64,000 bases of DNA from Cepaea nemoralis (taxonomy: Eukaryota > Mollusca > Gastropoda > Stylommatophora > Helicidae): NCBI GenBank assembly GCA_014155875.1, contig JACEFZ010028118.1:168319-232318 (forward strand), read 5' to 3'. This document shows positions 31,895 to 44,035 of the stretch, piece after piece. The translations under genes were made by a program, and so were the position numbers. The notes under the pieces were generated by a model. It did no database searches and was not told where the DNA came from. It saw nothing but the letters and a program-made list of their open reading frames with translations. Position 1 is the first letter of the stretch. Each line of letters opens with the position of its first letter.

Positions 31895-34489
31895 ATGGAA
31901 AGTGTGTTATCATCAGATAATTGTATGCTAGCTAATGCAGCACTATCATCACATGATATCATTGATCCAATTGTATCATCATCACATGATATCATTGATC
32001 CAATTGTTCCATCATCACATGATATCATTGATCAAATTGTTTCACCATCACATGAAATCATTGATACAATTATTTCACCATCATCTCATATCACTGAAAG
32101 TGTGAACGCAGTAACTAGATCTGCTGCTAGAGTGCAAGAACAAATTGATCAAACTGAGGCAATAGAAATGCTAAGCCCATTATTACTACCTTCTAAAACC
32201 ATGAAAGAAAATTTTGTAACAGCCCAAAAGGCTGATCCTTCATTATATAAGTATTTTAATCTGATAGGCCAAAAGCCAAGGTTAACCAAGAATGCAAGAT
32301 GGCATTTTGCTCTCAAAAAGTGCATCCTCACTAGGTACTATACCAGAGGTGACACCACCACAGAGCAAACTGTTTTGCCACTAGAATACCGTAAGCAAGC
32401 CTTACATCTTGCCCATGATATACCTCTTGCAGGGCATATGGCGTATTCAAAGACCAGATCTAGATTGTTGTCACAGTTTTACTGGCCAAAATTCTGTAAT
32501 GACATTAAACAATATTGCAGAAGTTGTGACATCTGCCAAAAACTAGTGAAAAAGGGGAAACACCCACAGGCTGAATTACAGGTTACAGATTTAGCCAGTC
32601 GACCCTTTGAGAAAATATCTGTTGACATCGTAGGTCCTCTAAATCATGTAACATCTAGAGGAAATAGATTCATAGTTACAATTATTGATTTATGTAGCCG
32701 CTGGCCTGAAGCGATTCCTCTCAAGAACATAACTGCCATATTATTCGCATATCGCGAGGTCCCTCAATCAAGCACTGGGTTCTCTCCATTCGAACTTATC
32801 TATGGTGCCAAACCACGCGGCCCATTGAGTATATACCATTCCATGTTAACTGAAGCAACTCCTATACTTAAACCCATATCATCATACGTATATGTAACAT
32901 CATTGCGTGAAAGGATAATTAAATCTTGTATTATTGCCAAAGATGCACTGAAACAATCTGGTGCGATGTATAGACAATATGCAAACAAAGGAAACAGGAC
33001 GATAACACTGACACCTGGACAGGACGTACTACTACTCCTACCTAGTGACCGACAATTACTGACCGAGTCTTGGCAAGGACCATTTAAGGTACTAAGACAG
33101 ATTTCACCTGTGGACTATGAAATTCAAGTTAAAGACAAACACACAATATCCCACATCAATATGCTAAGACCATACTACAACAGGGAAAATGAACAAGACG
33201 ATGCAGCAGCCAGTACAACAATAATCGACCATGAAGGCGACGAAGAAAGCGACGAAATACCAACACCAGCACTAAACACGACGGACTGCTTACAAGACAT
33301 CAAGATAAACCCGCAGTTAACTCAAGCAGACACCGACAGCTGCAAACAACTCATACAGGACTACATTACCATCTTCTCCAACAACCCAGGACAAACAGAA
33401 CTAGTACAACACCACATTACTCTGACTTCCAACACACCAATAAAATGCAGACCCTACACAATTCCATTACATTACAAAGAAAAACTGCATCAAGAAATCA
33501 TTGACTTAGAAAAGAACAACATCATTAGACGATCGCAATCACACTTCTCTTCTCCAATAGTCATCATACGCAAAAATGACGACACAATAAGACTCTGCAT
33601 AGAATATAGGAAATTAAATAAAATGACACAGTTGGATTTAGAGCCAATGACCAACTGCGAGGAACTGCTGACAGAGCTGACAGACTCTAGGTACTTCACG
33701 AAGCTAGACATGACAAAAGGTTACTGGCAGATAACGGTAGACGAACAGAGCAGACATCTGACAGCCTTTTCCACACCTTGGGGACTGTTCGAATGGTGCA
33801 AATTACCATTTGGGCTTGTTAACGCACCGGCAACATTCGTACGCATGACAAGACTATTACTGACGGACATAAAGAATATCATTTCATATATGGATGATAT
33901 ATGTGTACACACAACGACAATGACAGAGCACATAACAACATTACAGCAGACGTTTGAACGGATCAGACAGCACGGACTTACTATTAAACCTGCCAAAGTT
34001 GACATAGCCTACCAGGAAATCTCCTTCTTGGGGTATAAGATCTCTAATGGCTTTGTCACTACTGACGATAACATCGTGTCAAAAATTCTGAAACTGACAC
34101 TTCCGACTAGGAAGAAACAAGTCAGAAGTGTATTAGGACTTCTAAATTATTACAGGCAGTTCATCCCAGATTTTGCTGAACTGACTGAAAGTTTTACTAA
34201 CATACTAAAAAAAGATCACCCAAATAAAATTGTGAACAACGAATGCCTAAAATTTGCATTCCAGACGGTATTGTATTATTTTTCTGAGAATAGTTTAAAG
34301 AATCCCATTCTCAAATTGCCAAATTTGCATATTCCGTTCAGATTGCGCACAGATGCGAGCTCCGTGGCGATGGAGCTGTACTATTACAGGAACATGACGG
34401 CATTTTGCATCCTGTATATTACCTATCCAGGAAACTTAAACCAAGAGAACGCACTTGGTCGACCCCGCAAAAAGAAGCCCTTGCATTAG
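31895..34489 (+). pseudogene. pol: Integrase (core-deleted) and reverse transcriptase of element 2
   Basis: An 864-residue frame. Residues about 12-70 contain four or five copies of an 11-residue SHDIIDPIV unit encoded by a 33-bp repeat. The integrase zinc-binding H2C2 domain (AHDIPLAGH...CRSCDICQK) is followed by the core start with the first catalytic Asp (VDIVGPL), to RWPEAIPLKNIT. The frame then jumps at about 32735 to AILFAYREV, STGFSPFELIYG, so the segment with the second Asp and the Glu is missing. The GPY/F module (SWQGPFKV, HINMLRPYY) precedes RT with LCIEYRKLN, LPFGLVNAPATF and YMDD. RNase H starts (LRTDAS) but shifts frame near 34370. Confidence 0.88.
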
Positions 34490-34713
34490 TGTTTGCAATA
34501 ACGAGATTGTCTAGATTCCTCCTTGGAAGGCATTTTTTAGTAGAATCTGACAACAGCCCTTTGATGTTTATTACATCTGGAGTGCCAACTAACCATATGA
34601 TAGCGCGATGGTCACTTTTGCTTCAAGACTACAGCTGTGAAGTAAAACACATAAAGGGCACATCGAATACACTAGCTGACCTTTTGTCACGTTGCCCCGA
34701 TGATACCCAATAG
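34375..34713 (+). pseudogene. pol: RNase H end of element 2
   Basis: The other frame continues the domain: HPVYYLSRKLKPRE, EALALVFAI, VESDNSPL, and HIKGTSNTLADLLSRCP ending at the tag of 34711-34713. One missing base near 34370 explains the break. Confidence 0.85.
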
Positions 34714-36048
34714 CCAAATATGTCTGAGTGCAGTATGTCGAAACACTCAGACCAGCTTAGCCATTAATGTATTTTTTTCAGAAAAGCTGTGAGTGTCAAT
34801 TACATCATTGTGATAGGGATCAATTCCCACTGTAAATATTATTAGAGTTTCTAAAATAAGGTGATAATTGTGTTGTATAAGTGCGTAGTATGTGTTAGAA
34901 AGTGAACATTAGTAATTATAAATATTATAAACTAAGAACAGTGCCACAGGCCAGTGTTGTAACTTACCTCAAGTGAACAAGAACAAGTTAAGTTATCCGT
35001 GGTATCTGCAAACTGGAGTTATCCAGAAACATTTTATCCCGTGTGAATTGAACTATTGAGTGAACTAAACTGGGACAGTTACTCTACTGTATAAGTTCGT
35101 AATCCAGAAGTCCAATGAAACACCGAAAACACCAGCGAATAGCACAACGTTACACTCCGAGTAGTCCAACATCATTACGGAACAAGTGTGTGAAAAACTA
35201 TTCCTTACATCAGCTGTTCGTGTGTACTTCCGGAAAGTTAGAAAGTTAAACAAAAATCTAGCAGACTATGAAAAAAACCTTAAAAATTAATGACGCTTGT
35301 AAAATATTTGTGAAACACGAATTTGAAATATACAAATTGTGTATTAATATTTTTGAAACTACTGTAATCTGAGAATCATACCTTGATTAACTGATTCACA
35401 TTAGCGACATTTTTTCGCTATTGTAAAGAAGTATCAAGCTATGACGCTGAGAAATAAATTTATAATTGTAATTTATTAGGTTTAACATCTGTTTACATTA
35501 TTCCCCTTTCATTTAATGGGTGTCACCAATTACACCAAAGGGCGGTAAATCGAAATAGATAGTAATGTGTAATGTATAAAAATAGCCACTGTGTTGTCAG
35601 ATTGTCGACACGCCAAGATTGCATCAGCTGGGCATGGAGAAGATTGCCAAAGTTGTAGACCAACATGAGAGCTCCCTACCAAGTTTGGTTGGAACTCTAC
35701 AGTTGAATTCGTCTCATTTTAGGACGTTTTACGGTCTAACCTGATGTCTAAGGACATATTATACGTTTTTCTGTTGGTTGCGAGGTAGTTGCATTGATTG
35801 CTGGTGCTACCGGTCTGACTGGGTCAAAATTGCAACAGAGGTGATCATCCATCGAGAGGATGATACTTGGCAACTGTTGAAGTCTGAGTACAGCATGACT
35901 TAATATGTATAATTGACAATACTTATGTATTTCTATTGAACCTATGCCAGGGTATATGACAACCAATGGGAAGATTCTGACTTGGTTAAGAATAGCAACC
36001 CTGAATTTACAGAGAATACACATGAAAGATAGAATCTTTCATGAATGA
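34714..36048 (+). other. Noncoding 3' region of element 2
   Basis: About 1.3 kb without recognised domains. A long 3' region also follows RNase H in element 1, so it seems a shared feature of this lineage. Confidence 0.65.
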
Positions 36049-36061
36049 CGCGCGGGGAGGG

Positions 36062-36578
36062 TTTCATAATCCCCATTGATATGCCGCGACATCGTTACGC
36101 CCGCCAGGCGAACACCAGTTACCTACTCACAGGTTTCGCTAACGACAGAGAGAGCGACCGTCAGAGTCAAGCCAGTACAAGCGTGACGCATGCAATTCTC
36201 GCTGCGCTCGAATCCACAGGGCAAGCATTGTGAGCGGGAAACGGCAGACACGGCTAGAGAAATCAGACGAGACGGACGTGTATGGAAGCGGCTCTTGTGT
36301 TTCTGTGCCTGAATGTCGATTGCTCGTAGCTCTTGTGAGAAGATAGAAAGACTGCATAGCTGTGGGTTTGAGTCTGTGAGTGCATTGATGTATTATGTAT
36401 AGGTTGTGATATTCACCTTGTGATGGCTACATGCCGAATTAGATTGTGTTGCATGTGAAGTGTAAATAAAACCATCAAACTTAGTGTTACTGTGTGTCCC
36501 GTCAAATCATTCTGTACATTCTGTCTCACATATGTTAGGTTCAGAGAGCCAGATTCATTAGATTGTAAGACCCTGACA
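36062..36578 (+). repeat. 3' LTR of element 2 with upstream polypurine tract
   Basis: 517 bp; the expected TG start is TT here. It is preceded by the purine-rich cgcggggaggg (36051-36061). Contains AATAAA at 36465-36470 and ends CCCTGACA before ctaac. Confidence 0.88.
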
Positions 36579-36583
36579 CTAAC

Positions 36584-37015
36584 CAAAATTACTCCTATAG
36601 AGTTAGAACTGGAAAGAGAAACAGCCTACCCTCAAATTACTACTTTAGAGACCATATTATGAAAAGAAACACCTACCCAAAATTACTGATGTAGAGTTAA
36701 GACTGGGAACAGAAACATCTACCCTCAAATTACTACTTTAAAGACCATATCATGAAAAGAAACACCTACCCAAAATTACTGCTGTAGAATTAAGACTGGG
36801 AAGAGAAACATCTACCCTCAAATTACTACTATACAGTTAAGGTTGGGAAGAGACTCGTACCCTCAAATTGCTGCCACACAATTAAGATTGGGAAGAGAAA
36901 GACATATCCTCAAATTGCTACTATACAAGTAAGATTGGCAAGAGAAACACATACCACTAAAATTACTACTATACGGTTAAAATTGGGAAGAAAATCACAT
37001 TCCCTTAACTTAAGT
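36584..37015. repeat. ~47-bp degenerate minisatellite, right half
   Basis: Continuation of 30450-30921, with units containing aagactgggaagagaaac, cataccctcaaattactact and acagttaag. The unit composition differs somewhat from the left half. Confidence 0.85.
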
Positions 37016-37109
37016 AGCCAGGTACAGCACAAATACACCCCAGACACTCTGCCAGACACATCCTGGTCATCAAATGTCAACACATAACGCTAACCTTGAA
37101 GTTACTGAC

Positions 37110-37295
37110 CTGTGGATACAGCATCCCCGAAGTCACGTTATAATACTCGCCCCGCCGGACCTCACTGGTCACAGGTGAGCCAGGTTCAAACTCTGTTTTT
37201 TTGACTAGCTTGAAATAACTACCCCGTCCGGTCAGCCCCACCACAAGTTTAGTTGCCGGAAGCCCTTGCTCAATCCAGTGGTGAACCGAATAGTT
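37110..37295 (-). CDS. Chitinase-like (GH18) exon, 62 codons, phase 0-0
   Basis: The minus strand between an acceptor (ctctctgccag, intron end at 37296) and a donor (cag|gtcagt, exon end at 37110) encodes 62 residues. It starts NYSVHHWIEQGLPATKLVVG, then GRGSYFKL, EFEPGSPV, and ends SGMLYPQ. The pattern xVxYWxxxGxPxxKLVxGxxxYGRxFxL, then GxPxxGPxxxGxYTxxxGMLxYxE, is that of glycoside hydrolase family 18 after the catalytic DxxDxDxE strand. The catalytic strand would be in another exon, not found here. The usual YGR is RGS. Known members hydrolyse or bind chitin, usually as secreted proteins. This is the only recognised host-like coding segment. It could also be an exon relic, since no partner exon is seen in the window. 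Confidence 0.6.
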
Positions 37296-37449
37296 CTGGC
37301 AGAGAGTTTTGCAGAAATCAGCTAGTAGTATAGAAAACGTCACACGTGAACACGTCAATTAACCCCCAAATACCAATTGTCACTTAAGCTCGTTAGTCAG
37401 TGCTTCTTATATTTCGAAATAATAAATGTACAGTAAAGCGTAATTACGA

Positions 37450-37690
37450 ACTCGTGTATAATACGCATGCTTGATTTAGCCGAATACTACTCAATCATTC
37501 ATTCATTCAGTAGACTGTCCTTTGCAGAATCTCGCTCCCATAACAACCTTCCGGAAAACCTCTCGGTTATAAGCAAGATGTCCCGCGTCCGATACACCCC
37601 TGGAGATCATCTGCCACATCCTGCACCCATCTTCTCTTTGGCCTTCCTTTTTCATTTTAGTAAACTGAAATTCGCGCGAAATACGCATGT
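37450..37690 (-). pseudogene. Possible LINE C-terminal remnant
   Basis: The minus frame shows CRMWQMISRGV...AGHLAYNREVFRKVV, the pattern of LINE protein ends (W...A..xxR..W/F). No RT motif remains. Assignment is weak. Confidence 0.35.
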
Positions 37691-37699
37691 TTATTTAGC

Positions 37700-38235
37700 G
37701 AAGTACTTTTGGTAAATTGGAAATGTGTGTATAATACTCATATCTGATATAGTCCAGTACTTTTGGTAAAATGGGAATTTGTGTAGAATATGCTTGCTTT
37801 GAATAGTCCAGTACTTTCTGGCGACATGGAAATTCGTATAATATGCTTACTTTATTTAGCCCAGTACTTTTAGTGAAATGGAAATTCATGTATAATAAGG
37901 ATATTTGCTTTAGTCCAATACCTTCTAGAAAAATGGAATTTCGTGTATAATAAGGATACTTGGTTTAGCCCACTACCTTCTTGAAACATGGACATTCTTG
38001 TATAATAATACTACTTGGTTTAGCCCCGTTTTTTCTGGAAACATGAAAATTCGTGTATAATAAGGATACTTGGTTTAGCCCTGTATTTTCTAGAAACGTG
38101 GAAACATGTGTATAATAAGGATACTTTGTTTAGCCTAGCATCTTCTTAAACATACAAATTCTTGTACAATAAGGATACTTGGTTTAGCCAAGTATCTTAT
38201 AGCAACATGGAAATCCGTGTATAATACACGATATA
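37700..38235. repeat. ~54-bp degenerate minisatellite (~10 units)
   Basis: Units share gtgtataataaggatacttgg, tttagcccagtact and aaatggaaattc. They diverge by 15-25% by eye. Confidence 0.85.
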
Positions 38236-38359
38236 GTTTGTTTCTTCATTGTATTGTATAAAACATGTATTAAAAACCTGATAATAAAATAAACATGTAG
38301 TAGCTTGTCTGTTTACAAGACGTTGAAGTCATCGCCTGCCAATGTTTGCTGTTTCTGAT

Positions 38360-38480
38360 TGACTAAACGATGTTAGTTCAGTAATTTGCATTGTTTTCTG
38401 CACCACCGAAAGCGGTCTGCCTCCAAATCGCCTGAAACTGATTTCAAATCCTCGACTCTGTATGACGGAGAGATTAGAAA
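38360..38480 (-). mobile_element. tRNA-derived SINE, copy 3 (fragment)
   Basis: Contains the inverted body (gttcagtaatttgcattgtt, cf. cagtagtttgccattg in other copies), then cggtctgcctccaaatcgc and a B-box-like gatttgaaatca on the minus strand. The 3' end is missing. Confidence 0.5.
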
Positions 38481-38734
38481 CGAAATTTCACTGTCCCACT
38501 TGCTGGACTGACAGACATGCATCACAATATTAGGCATTCATTCGCCAATGAACTTCTATAGGTTTCACACCTTCATAGAACAACAAACGGTTAACAAAAC
38601 TCTGCGCCTCTTAGATGTAAGTCAGATGCGGGACGGCAATTTTTGAGCTGTCCTGATGACGTCACCGTGTTCGTCTGCAACGGCGATGCCAGGTGCTTAA
38701 CTCTCTTGACATCCTTAAAAACGATACTGACAGG

Positions 38735-39330
38735 TTCTTATCTCATCCCATCTCATAATGTTTCCTCTTGTACCTTGAGGTGTCGAGGTGAAGTATAAAC
38801 ATCGTGAGAGTGCCCGATTATGGGCTTCATGTATCGATATTCCCACTGGACTCTGCTATTCCCTCCGTCCAACGCTTACGTGGTCGGCCTCTTTCCTCTG
38901 TTTCCATCTGGTCTGTACATCATTGCTTGTTGTGGTATGCTGTTGACTGGTAACCTACTTGCATGGCCAAACCATTTGACTTGCTGCTTTCTAATAAACT
39001 CTAGTGCTGCTATAACCCCCACTTTAGTCCTGATTTCTTCATTTCTGATCTTATCTCTTCTTGATACGTTGAGTATTCTTCTCAGGAATCTCATTTCTGT
39101 TTTTGTGATTTTTGCTTCCTCTTTTTCTGTCATTGTCCAGGTTTGGCAATGGTAGCATAGAGATGGTAGGAAGATTGTATTGTAAAGTGCCATTCTTAGT
39201 AGTTATTGATACATGTTTGTTCTTTAGTACTTGATTTTGTACTTGTACCCAACACATTTCGTTTAGACTATTCATGTGGTCTTGCAATTCAGCTTCTGAT
39301 TTTGCTATTAGTGATTGGTAGTCCGCAAAC
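38735..39330 (-). pseudogene. RTE/jockey-like LINE fragment, C-terminal part, copy 2
   Basis: The minus strand is open from 39193 to 38876 with FLPSLCYHCQTWTMTEKEE, EMRFLRRILNVSRRDKIRN, VGVIAALEFIRKQQVKWFGH and RPDGNRGK: the thumb/connection of a non-LTR reverse transcriptase. Upstream (39287-39051) a second frame holds a shifted part. Same family as 21900-22900, including the 3' tail with cctcttgtaccttg inverted. Confidence 0.75.
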
Positions 39331-39575
39331 AGGAGTTCTCTAATGGTGAGATATGCAGATGGTTCTTCTTCTATGTTCTCGTCATGCGGTATTCCTGCTG
39401 TCTCTGTTTGGCTGGTTTCTTTACATATCCTGTCTGTATATATGTTATGAACAAGAGAGGGGACAGGTCACAACATTGTCGTACTCAAGATCTTATGGTG
39501 AAGGGTCAGTGTCTTCCAGTTACAAGACAATATATTGGGTATTGTAAGGTTTTATTCGAAGCCCCCTGTCGGTTG

Positions 39576-39910
<335 letters not shown>

Positions 39911-40600
39911 CATTGTTTATTTTGATGTATAATTGGCATGCTGTGTTCTTTTTTTAAAGCACAGTAAAAAAAAAAAAAAATTTAATTCTCACTGTCTCTT
40001 GACAGACAGGTTCAACTCTAGTAACCCCTTCTCTTTATAGATATTGTTCGGGTAAGGGGAGATAATGCAGCTATGTCTTACTTCCCTTTGCACCTCAAAC
40101 CAGTTGGATGCTTCATCGGTTATCCTGACAACCGCTTGTTGTTCATGATATAATGATTTAATTAAGTGGGCTCAAATTGCTGGAAACACCAAATCCGTCA
40201 TGATGTTCCATAATTGTTGATGTTGAACACAGCTGACGGTCTTAATATTGGATACGAAATAAGTATAATGATTTGCATTGTATTTTGGACATTTCCCACA
40301 AATGGTTATTATCTTAATCTTCAGTTCTCTTCCAGTAGGTAGATAGGAAGGTATAGTTATAGATCAATGTAGAAGTAAAGAACAATTGTGCACGCTTTGA
40401 AGTTACTGGGTGTATCATGCTAGCCACATAGTTGTATAATCCAGTCGGTGTTCAATATTTAATATCACACCTACAGCCTACACTTCAACGTACAATTATA
40501 ATTAGCTATAATTTTTAGACTGGGTCGAACTGACAGTCCATATCTATGGTACTGGTATAATTGTTCATTATAATTGTTTAACTATAATTGTTCACTATAT
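39911..40600. other. No recognised feature
   Basis: Mixed-composition DNA with a short poly(A) tract at about 39966. No coding, SINE or repeat similarity recognised. Confidence 0.4.
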
Positions 40601-40617
40601 ATGTGTGTGCGTGTGGG

Positions 40618-40618
<1 letters not shown>

Positions 40619-40689
<71 letters not shown>

Positions 40690-41010
40690 TGGGTGTCAGA
40701 GAGAGGGAGAGAGAGAGAATGTGTGTGCGCGCACGTGCATGCGTGTGTGTGGAGAGAGTGATTGAGCGAGAAATGGTGGGGGAATGTGTCAGTGCATGCA
40801 TTCGTACGTGTATGTGTGATAGTGAGTGAGGGAGTGTGTGCGTGCGTGTATGCGTTCATGCGTACGTGTATGTGTGAGAGAGTGTGATTGAGAGAGTGAG
40901 TGTGTGTGTGTGTGAAGGATTGTGTGTGAGAGAGTGAGACAGTGGGAGAGTTGATGTATTAGTGTGTGTATGTGAGCGCGCACATGCGTGTGAATGTGTG
41001 TATATGAACG

Positions 41011-41066
<56 letters not shown>
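40619..41066. repeat. (GA)n arrays flanking GT-rich degenerate DNA
   Basis: Perfect GA runs at about 40620-40685 and 41015-41066, with gtgtgtgag-type degenerate repeats in between. Confidence 0.9.
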
Positions 41067-41067
<1 letters not shown>

Positions 41068-41209
41068 GAGGAGATGCATGTCATGTAACACGAATGTTAT
41101 GTAACACGTGAATCCATATGTTTGTGTATTCTCATCTGTCATATTATCAGTTAAATACCATTTGATTTTATCATGCATAATATAAACTCATGTTCATTAC
41201 TGTAGTTTG

Positions 41210-41485
41210 AGTGAGAGAGTCAGTGAGTGTGAATGAGAGATAGAATGAGTGAGCGGGAGAGTGAATGAGTGAGCATGAGAGTGAATGAGTGAGCGGGAGA
41301 GTGAATGAGTGAGCGGGAGAGTGAATGAGTGAGCTTGAGAATGAATGAGTGAGCGTGAGAGTGAATGAGTGAGCGGGAGAGTGAATGCGTGAGAGTGAAT
41401 GAGTGAGCGGGATAGTGAATGTGTGAGCGTGAGAGTGAATGTGTGTGTGTGTCAGAGAGAGAGAGAGAGAGAGTGAGAGAAAGAG
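41210..41485. repeat. 20-bp minisatellite
   Basis: The unit gagtgagcgggagagtgaat recurs about ten times with variants gagcatgag and gagcttgag, then a short GA run. Confidence 0.85.
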
Positions 41486-41639
41486 AGGGAACATCACTAT
41501 GTTTACGTCACATACTTTTTATGTACACATTTTTCTCCATGTTTAACATTTTTATGAGACTGCTCATGACAAGTGTCAGTGTATGTGTGTGAGTAAAGTG
41601 TGGGAGTTTGTTCATACTAGTTTCAATGCTAACTTGAGA

Positions 41640-43260
41640 CATTTTGTATGTGTCTAGATGTGAGGAGGTGTGAGTGTGTGTGGAGGATGTGTGTGAGTGT
41701 GGGAATATGTGTGGGTGGGGGGGTGTGGGTGGGGGTATGAGTTTGGATGGGTTGGGGTGTGTGGGTGTTGGTGGGATGTGTGGATGGATGTGTGGGGGTG
41801 AAAGTAGGGGTGTGGGAATGGGTGTGGGGGATGTGTATATGGGTGGAGGACATGTGTATGGGATGGATGCGGGGGATATGTGTTTATGTGGGTGAAGATG
41901 TGTGGATGGTTTGAGGAAGTATGTGTGGGTGACGGGGTTGTGTGGGTAGGGGATTGTGTTGGGTGGATTGTGGATGCAAGGGCGGGTGGGGAGAAGTGTA
42001 TGGTGTGTGGGTGTGAGATATGTGTGCGGTGTGCGGGATGTGTGCATGATGTCTGGGTGGTAGGGTATGTTTGGGGTAGTATGGTTGAGGATATGTGTGT
42101 GGGTGGAGGATAGTGGGTGGTGTGGGGAATGTGTGTGATGGATGCGGGGAATTTGTGTATGGGTGGGGTATATGTGGGGGTGAGTAGGGGATGTGTGGTG
42201 GTTGGGGGAAGTATGTGGGGGTGTGGGGTGGGAAATGATGTGCGTGGATGGGGAATGAGTGGGTGATGGTGTGAGAGTGGCTTAGGGATGTGTAGGTCGG
42301 AGAAGGGAGTTGTATGTGTCGGGATGGGATGTGTGAGTGGGTGAAGGATGTGTGTGGGTAGGGGTATTGTGATCGAGAGATGTTTGGTTGGGGGTGGGTG
42401 GGGGTGTGGGTGCTTAGTGGAGGATGTATGCGTGAGTGAGTGTGTGTTGGTGGACGGGTAGGGAATGCGTGTGTGGGTGGGGAGAGGTGTGTGGTGTGTT
42501 GGTTGGGGATATTGTGTGGGTGAGATATGTGTGTTTTGTGGTGTGTGAGTGGGGGTATGTGGGGTGGATGGGTAAGGGTATATGTGTGGGTGTGGGTGGG
42601 AATATTGTGTGGTATCTGGGTGGGGGATATGTGTGTGGTGTGTAAGTGGGGAGGTGTTGGTGAGGGATATGTGTGTGTGTGTGTGTGTGGTGCGTGGGTT
42701 GGGAATATTGCGTGGTAGGGGGTGTATGTGATGTGCGGGTGGGGGATTGGGTTAAGGCATGTGTGGGTGGATGGATGTTTTATGTGTGGGTTGTGGGGTG
42801 TGTGTGTGAGGGGTTTGGGGATGTATGGGTGGTTAGGGAGATGTGTGTGTGTGTGGGGGGGGGGGGGGGGTAGGGTCATGTCAGTTGGTGGGGATGTGTA
42901 TGTGTGTATGTATGGTTTAGGGATGTGTGAGTGGATGTGCGATGTGTGGGTTGGTGGGGGATTGTGTGCGTGGGTGGGGAATATGTGGTCGATGGAGATG
43001 TGGCTGGGGGATGCGTGGTTTGAGGTGTGGGTGGGGAGAGGATGTGTGGGTTATGGATGTGGATGGGCGTGGGATGTGTGGGTTAGTGAGGGAATGTTTC
43101 TGGGTGGCGAGTGTTTTGGTTGGGGGATCAGATGAGGGTAGTGTGTGTGGGTGGGGGATGTGCCGGTTGGTGGGGTATGTATGTGTCCCTGGTGTGCGTG
43201 TGTGTGGGTAGGTGGGGGTTGTGCGTGTGGGTGGGGTGATGTATGGATAAGTGGGAGATG
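41640..43260. repeat. G/T-rich, strand-asymmetric simple-sequence tract
   Basis: About 1.6 kb in which the plus strand is largely G and T, with little C. It is built of gtgtgggtggggg and gatgtgtgtgggtg motifs without a fixed period; a run of 14 G lies near 42857. All long frames here (Val/Gly/Trp/Cys on plus, Thr/Pro/His on minus) are compositional. Confidence 0.9.
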
Positions 43261-43329
43261 GGCCTCATAACATGGTAATAGGCCTTGTTTATGTTTACAA
43301 CATTCATTTCACAATGTTTATTTTTCTTC

Positions 43330-43452
43330 CTATGTAAATGTATAATGCTCTTGATGAACGAAAGACGAGTGATTGGAAGGGCCGATTGTAAGACGGGCCT
43401 GCGCGCCCAATTTGTGACCCCAATAAAGTTAATTTGATTTGATTTGATTTAT
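43330..43452 (+). mobile_element. LINE 3' end with (TTGAT)n tail
   Basis: A GC-rich hairpin-like gacgggcctgcgcgcccaat precedes gaccccaataaagttaattt and a gattt repeat. The minus-strand segment at 55690-55760 has the same block (acgggcctgcgtgcccaatt, then aataaagtt), so this is a recurrent 3' UTR. Confidence 0.6.
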
Positions 43453-44035
43453 CTTTTAACTGATTAAGTGAAATGGGATGATCAGTCGTCTTAAGCTACC
43501 ACCCATAACTGCCAATGGCATATATATTTCCAACATGTTGTCATTGCATCAGGCTAAAACACGTCTGCTACCATATTAATACCTTTTAAGTCATAACCGT
43601 GACACACCTCTACTTCCCATTTTCAGCAATCAATTTTTGTTGGGATAAATATACTTTTAGTTTGTCACATAATTATTTTTAAATATTAAACAATAACCTG
43701 ATAAGGGATCACAAATATATAGAGGTGGATATAATTATTAAGATAGGTAGTACGTAGATAGTTAGGAGGATTGGTTGATGGGTGAGCAGGTAGATAGGTG
43801 TGTGGGTAGGTGTGTAGGCTGGTACATAGGTTTGTAGGTAGGTTGGTAAGTACTTGGGTAGGTCTGAGTGGATATTCTGAGACTGAGTGGCCGAGAGTAG
43901 AATGTGGCTTAGTTATACATATTTTAAAAAAAACGAAAACTATGATGCTTAGCAGTGGAAAGTAGAGGTAATCAATTAAGTTTACAATAATCGGCGAGAT
44001 AATAGAACAAGTAACACGTCTCTCCTAACTTAGAC
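43453..44035. other. No gene; short TAGG-type repeat
   Basis: Mostly featureless. taggtaggt-like degenerate repeats lie at about 43740-43870. Confidence 0.5.

Larger units (their letters stand above)
30922..36578 (+). mobile_element. Gmr1-like LTR retrotransposon, gag-less, integrase partly deleted
   Basis: A 5657-bp element with LTRs of 499 and 517 bp and a CTAAC target duplication. Coding order is protease, integrase, RT, RNase H. gag and the primer-binding site are missing. The integrase core has an internal deletion, one in-frame stop separates protease from the rest, and one frameshift splits RNase H. LTRs show roughly 2-3% substitutions plus a 5' deletion, so it is older than element 1. 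It sits inside a minisatellite. Confidence 0.88.

Noticed and set aside
41884..43211. Long Thr/Pro/His and Gly/Val/Trp frames up to 331 codons
   Set aside because: Compositional result of a G/T-only strand in which stops are rare. No codon-position pattern or domain.
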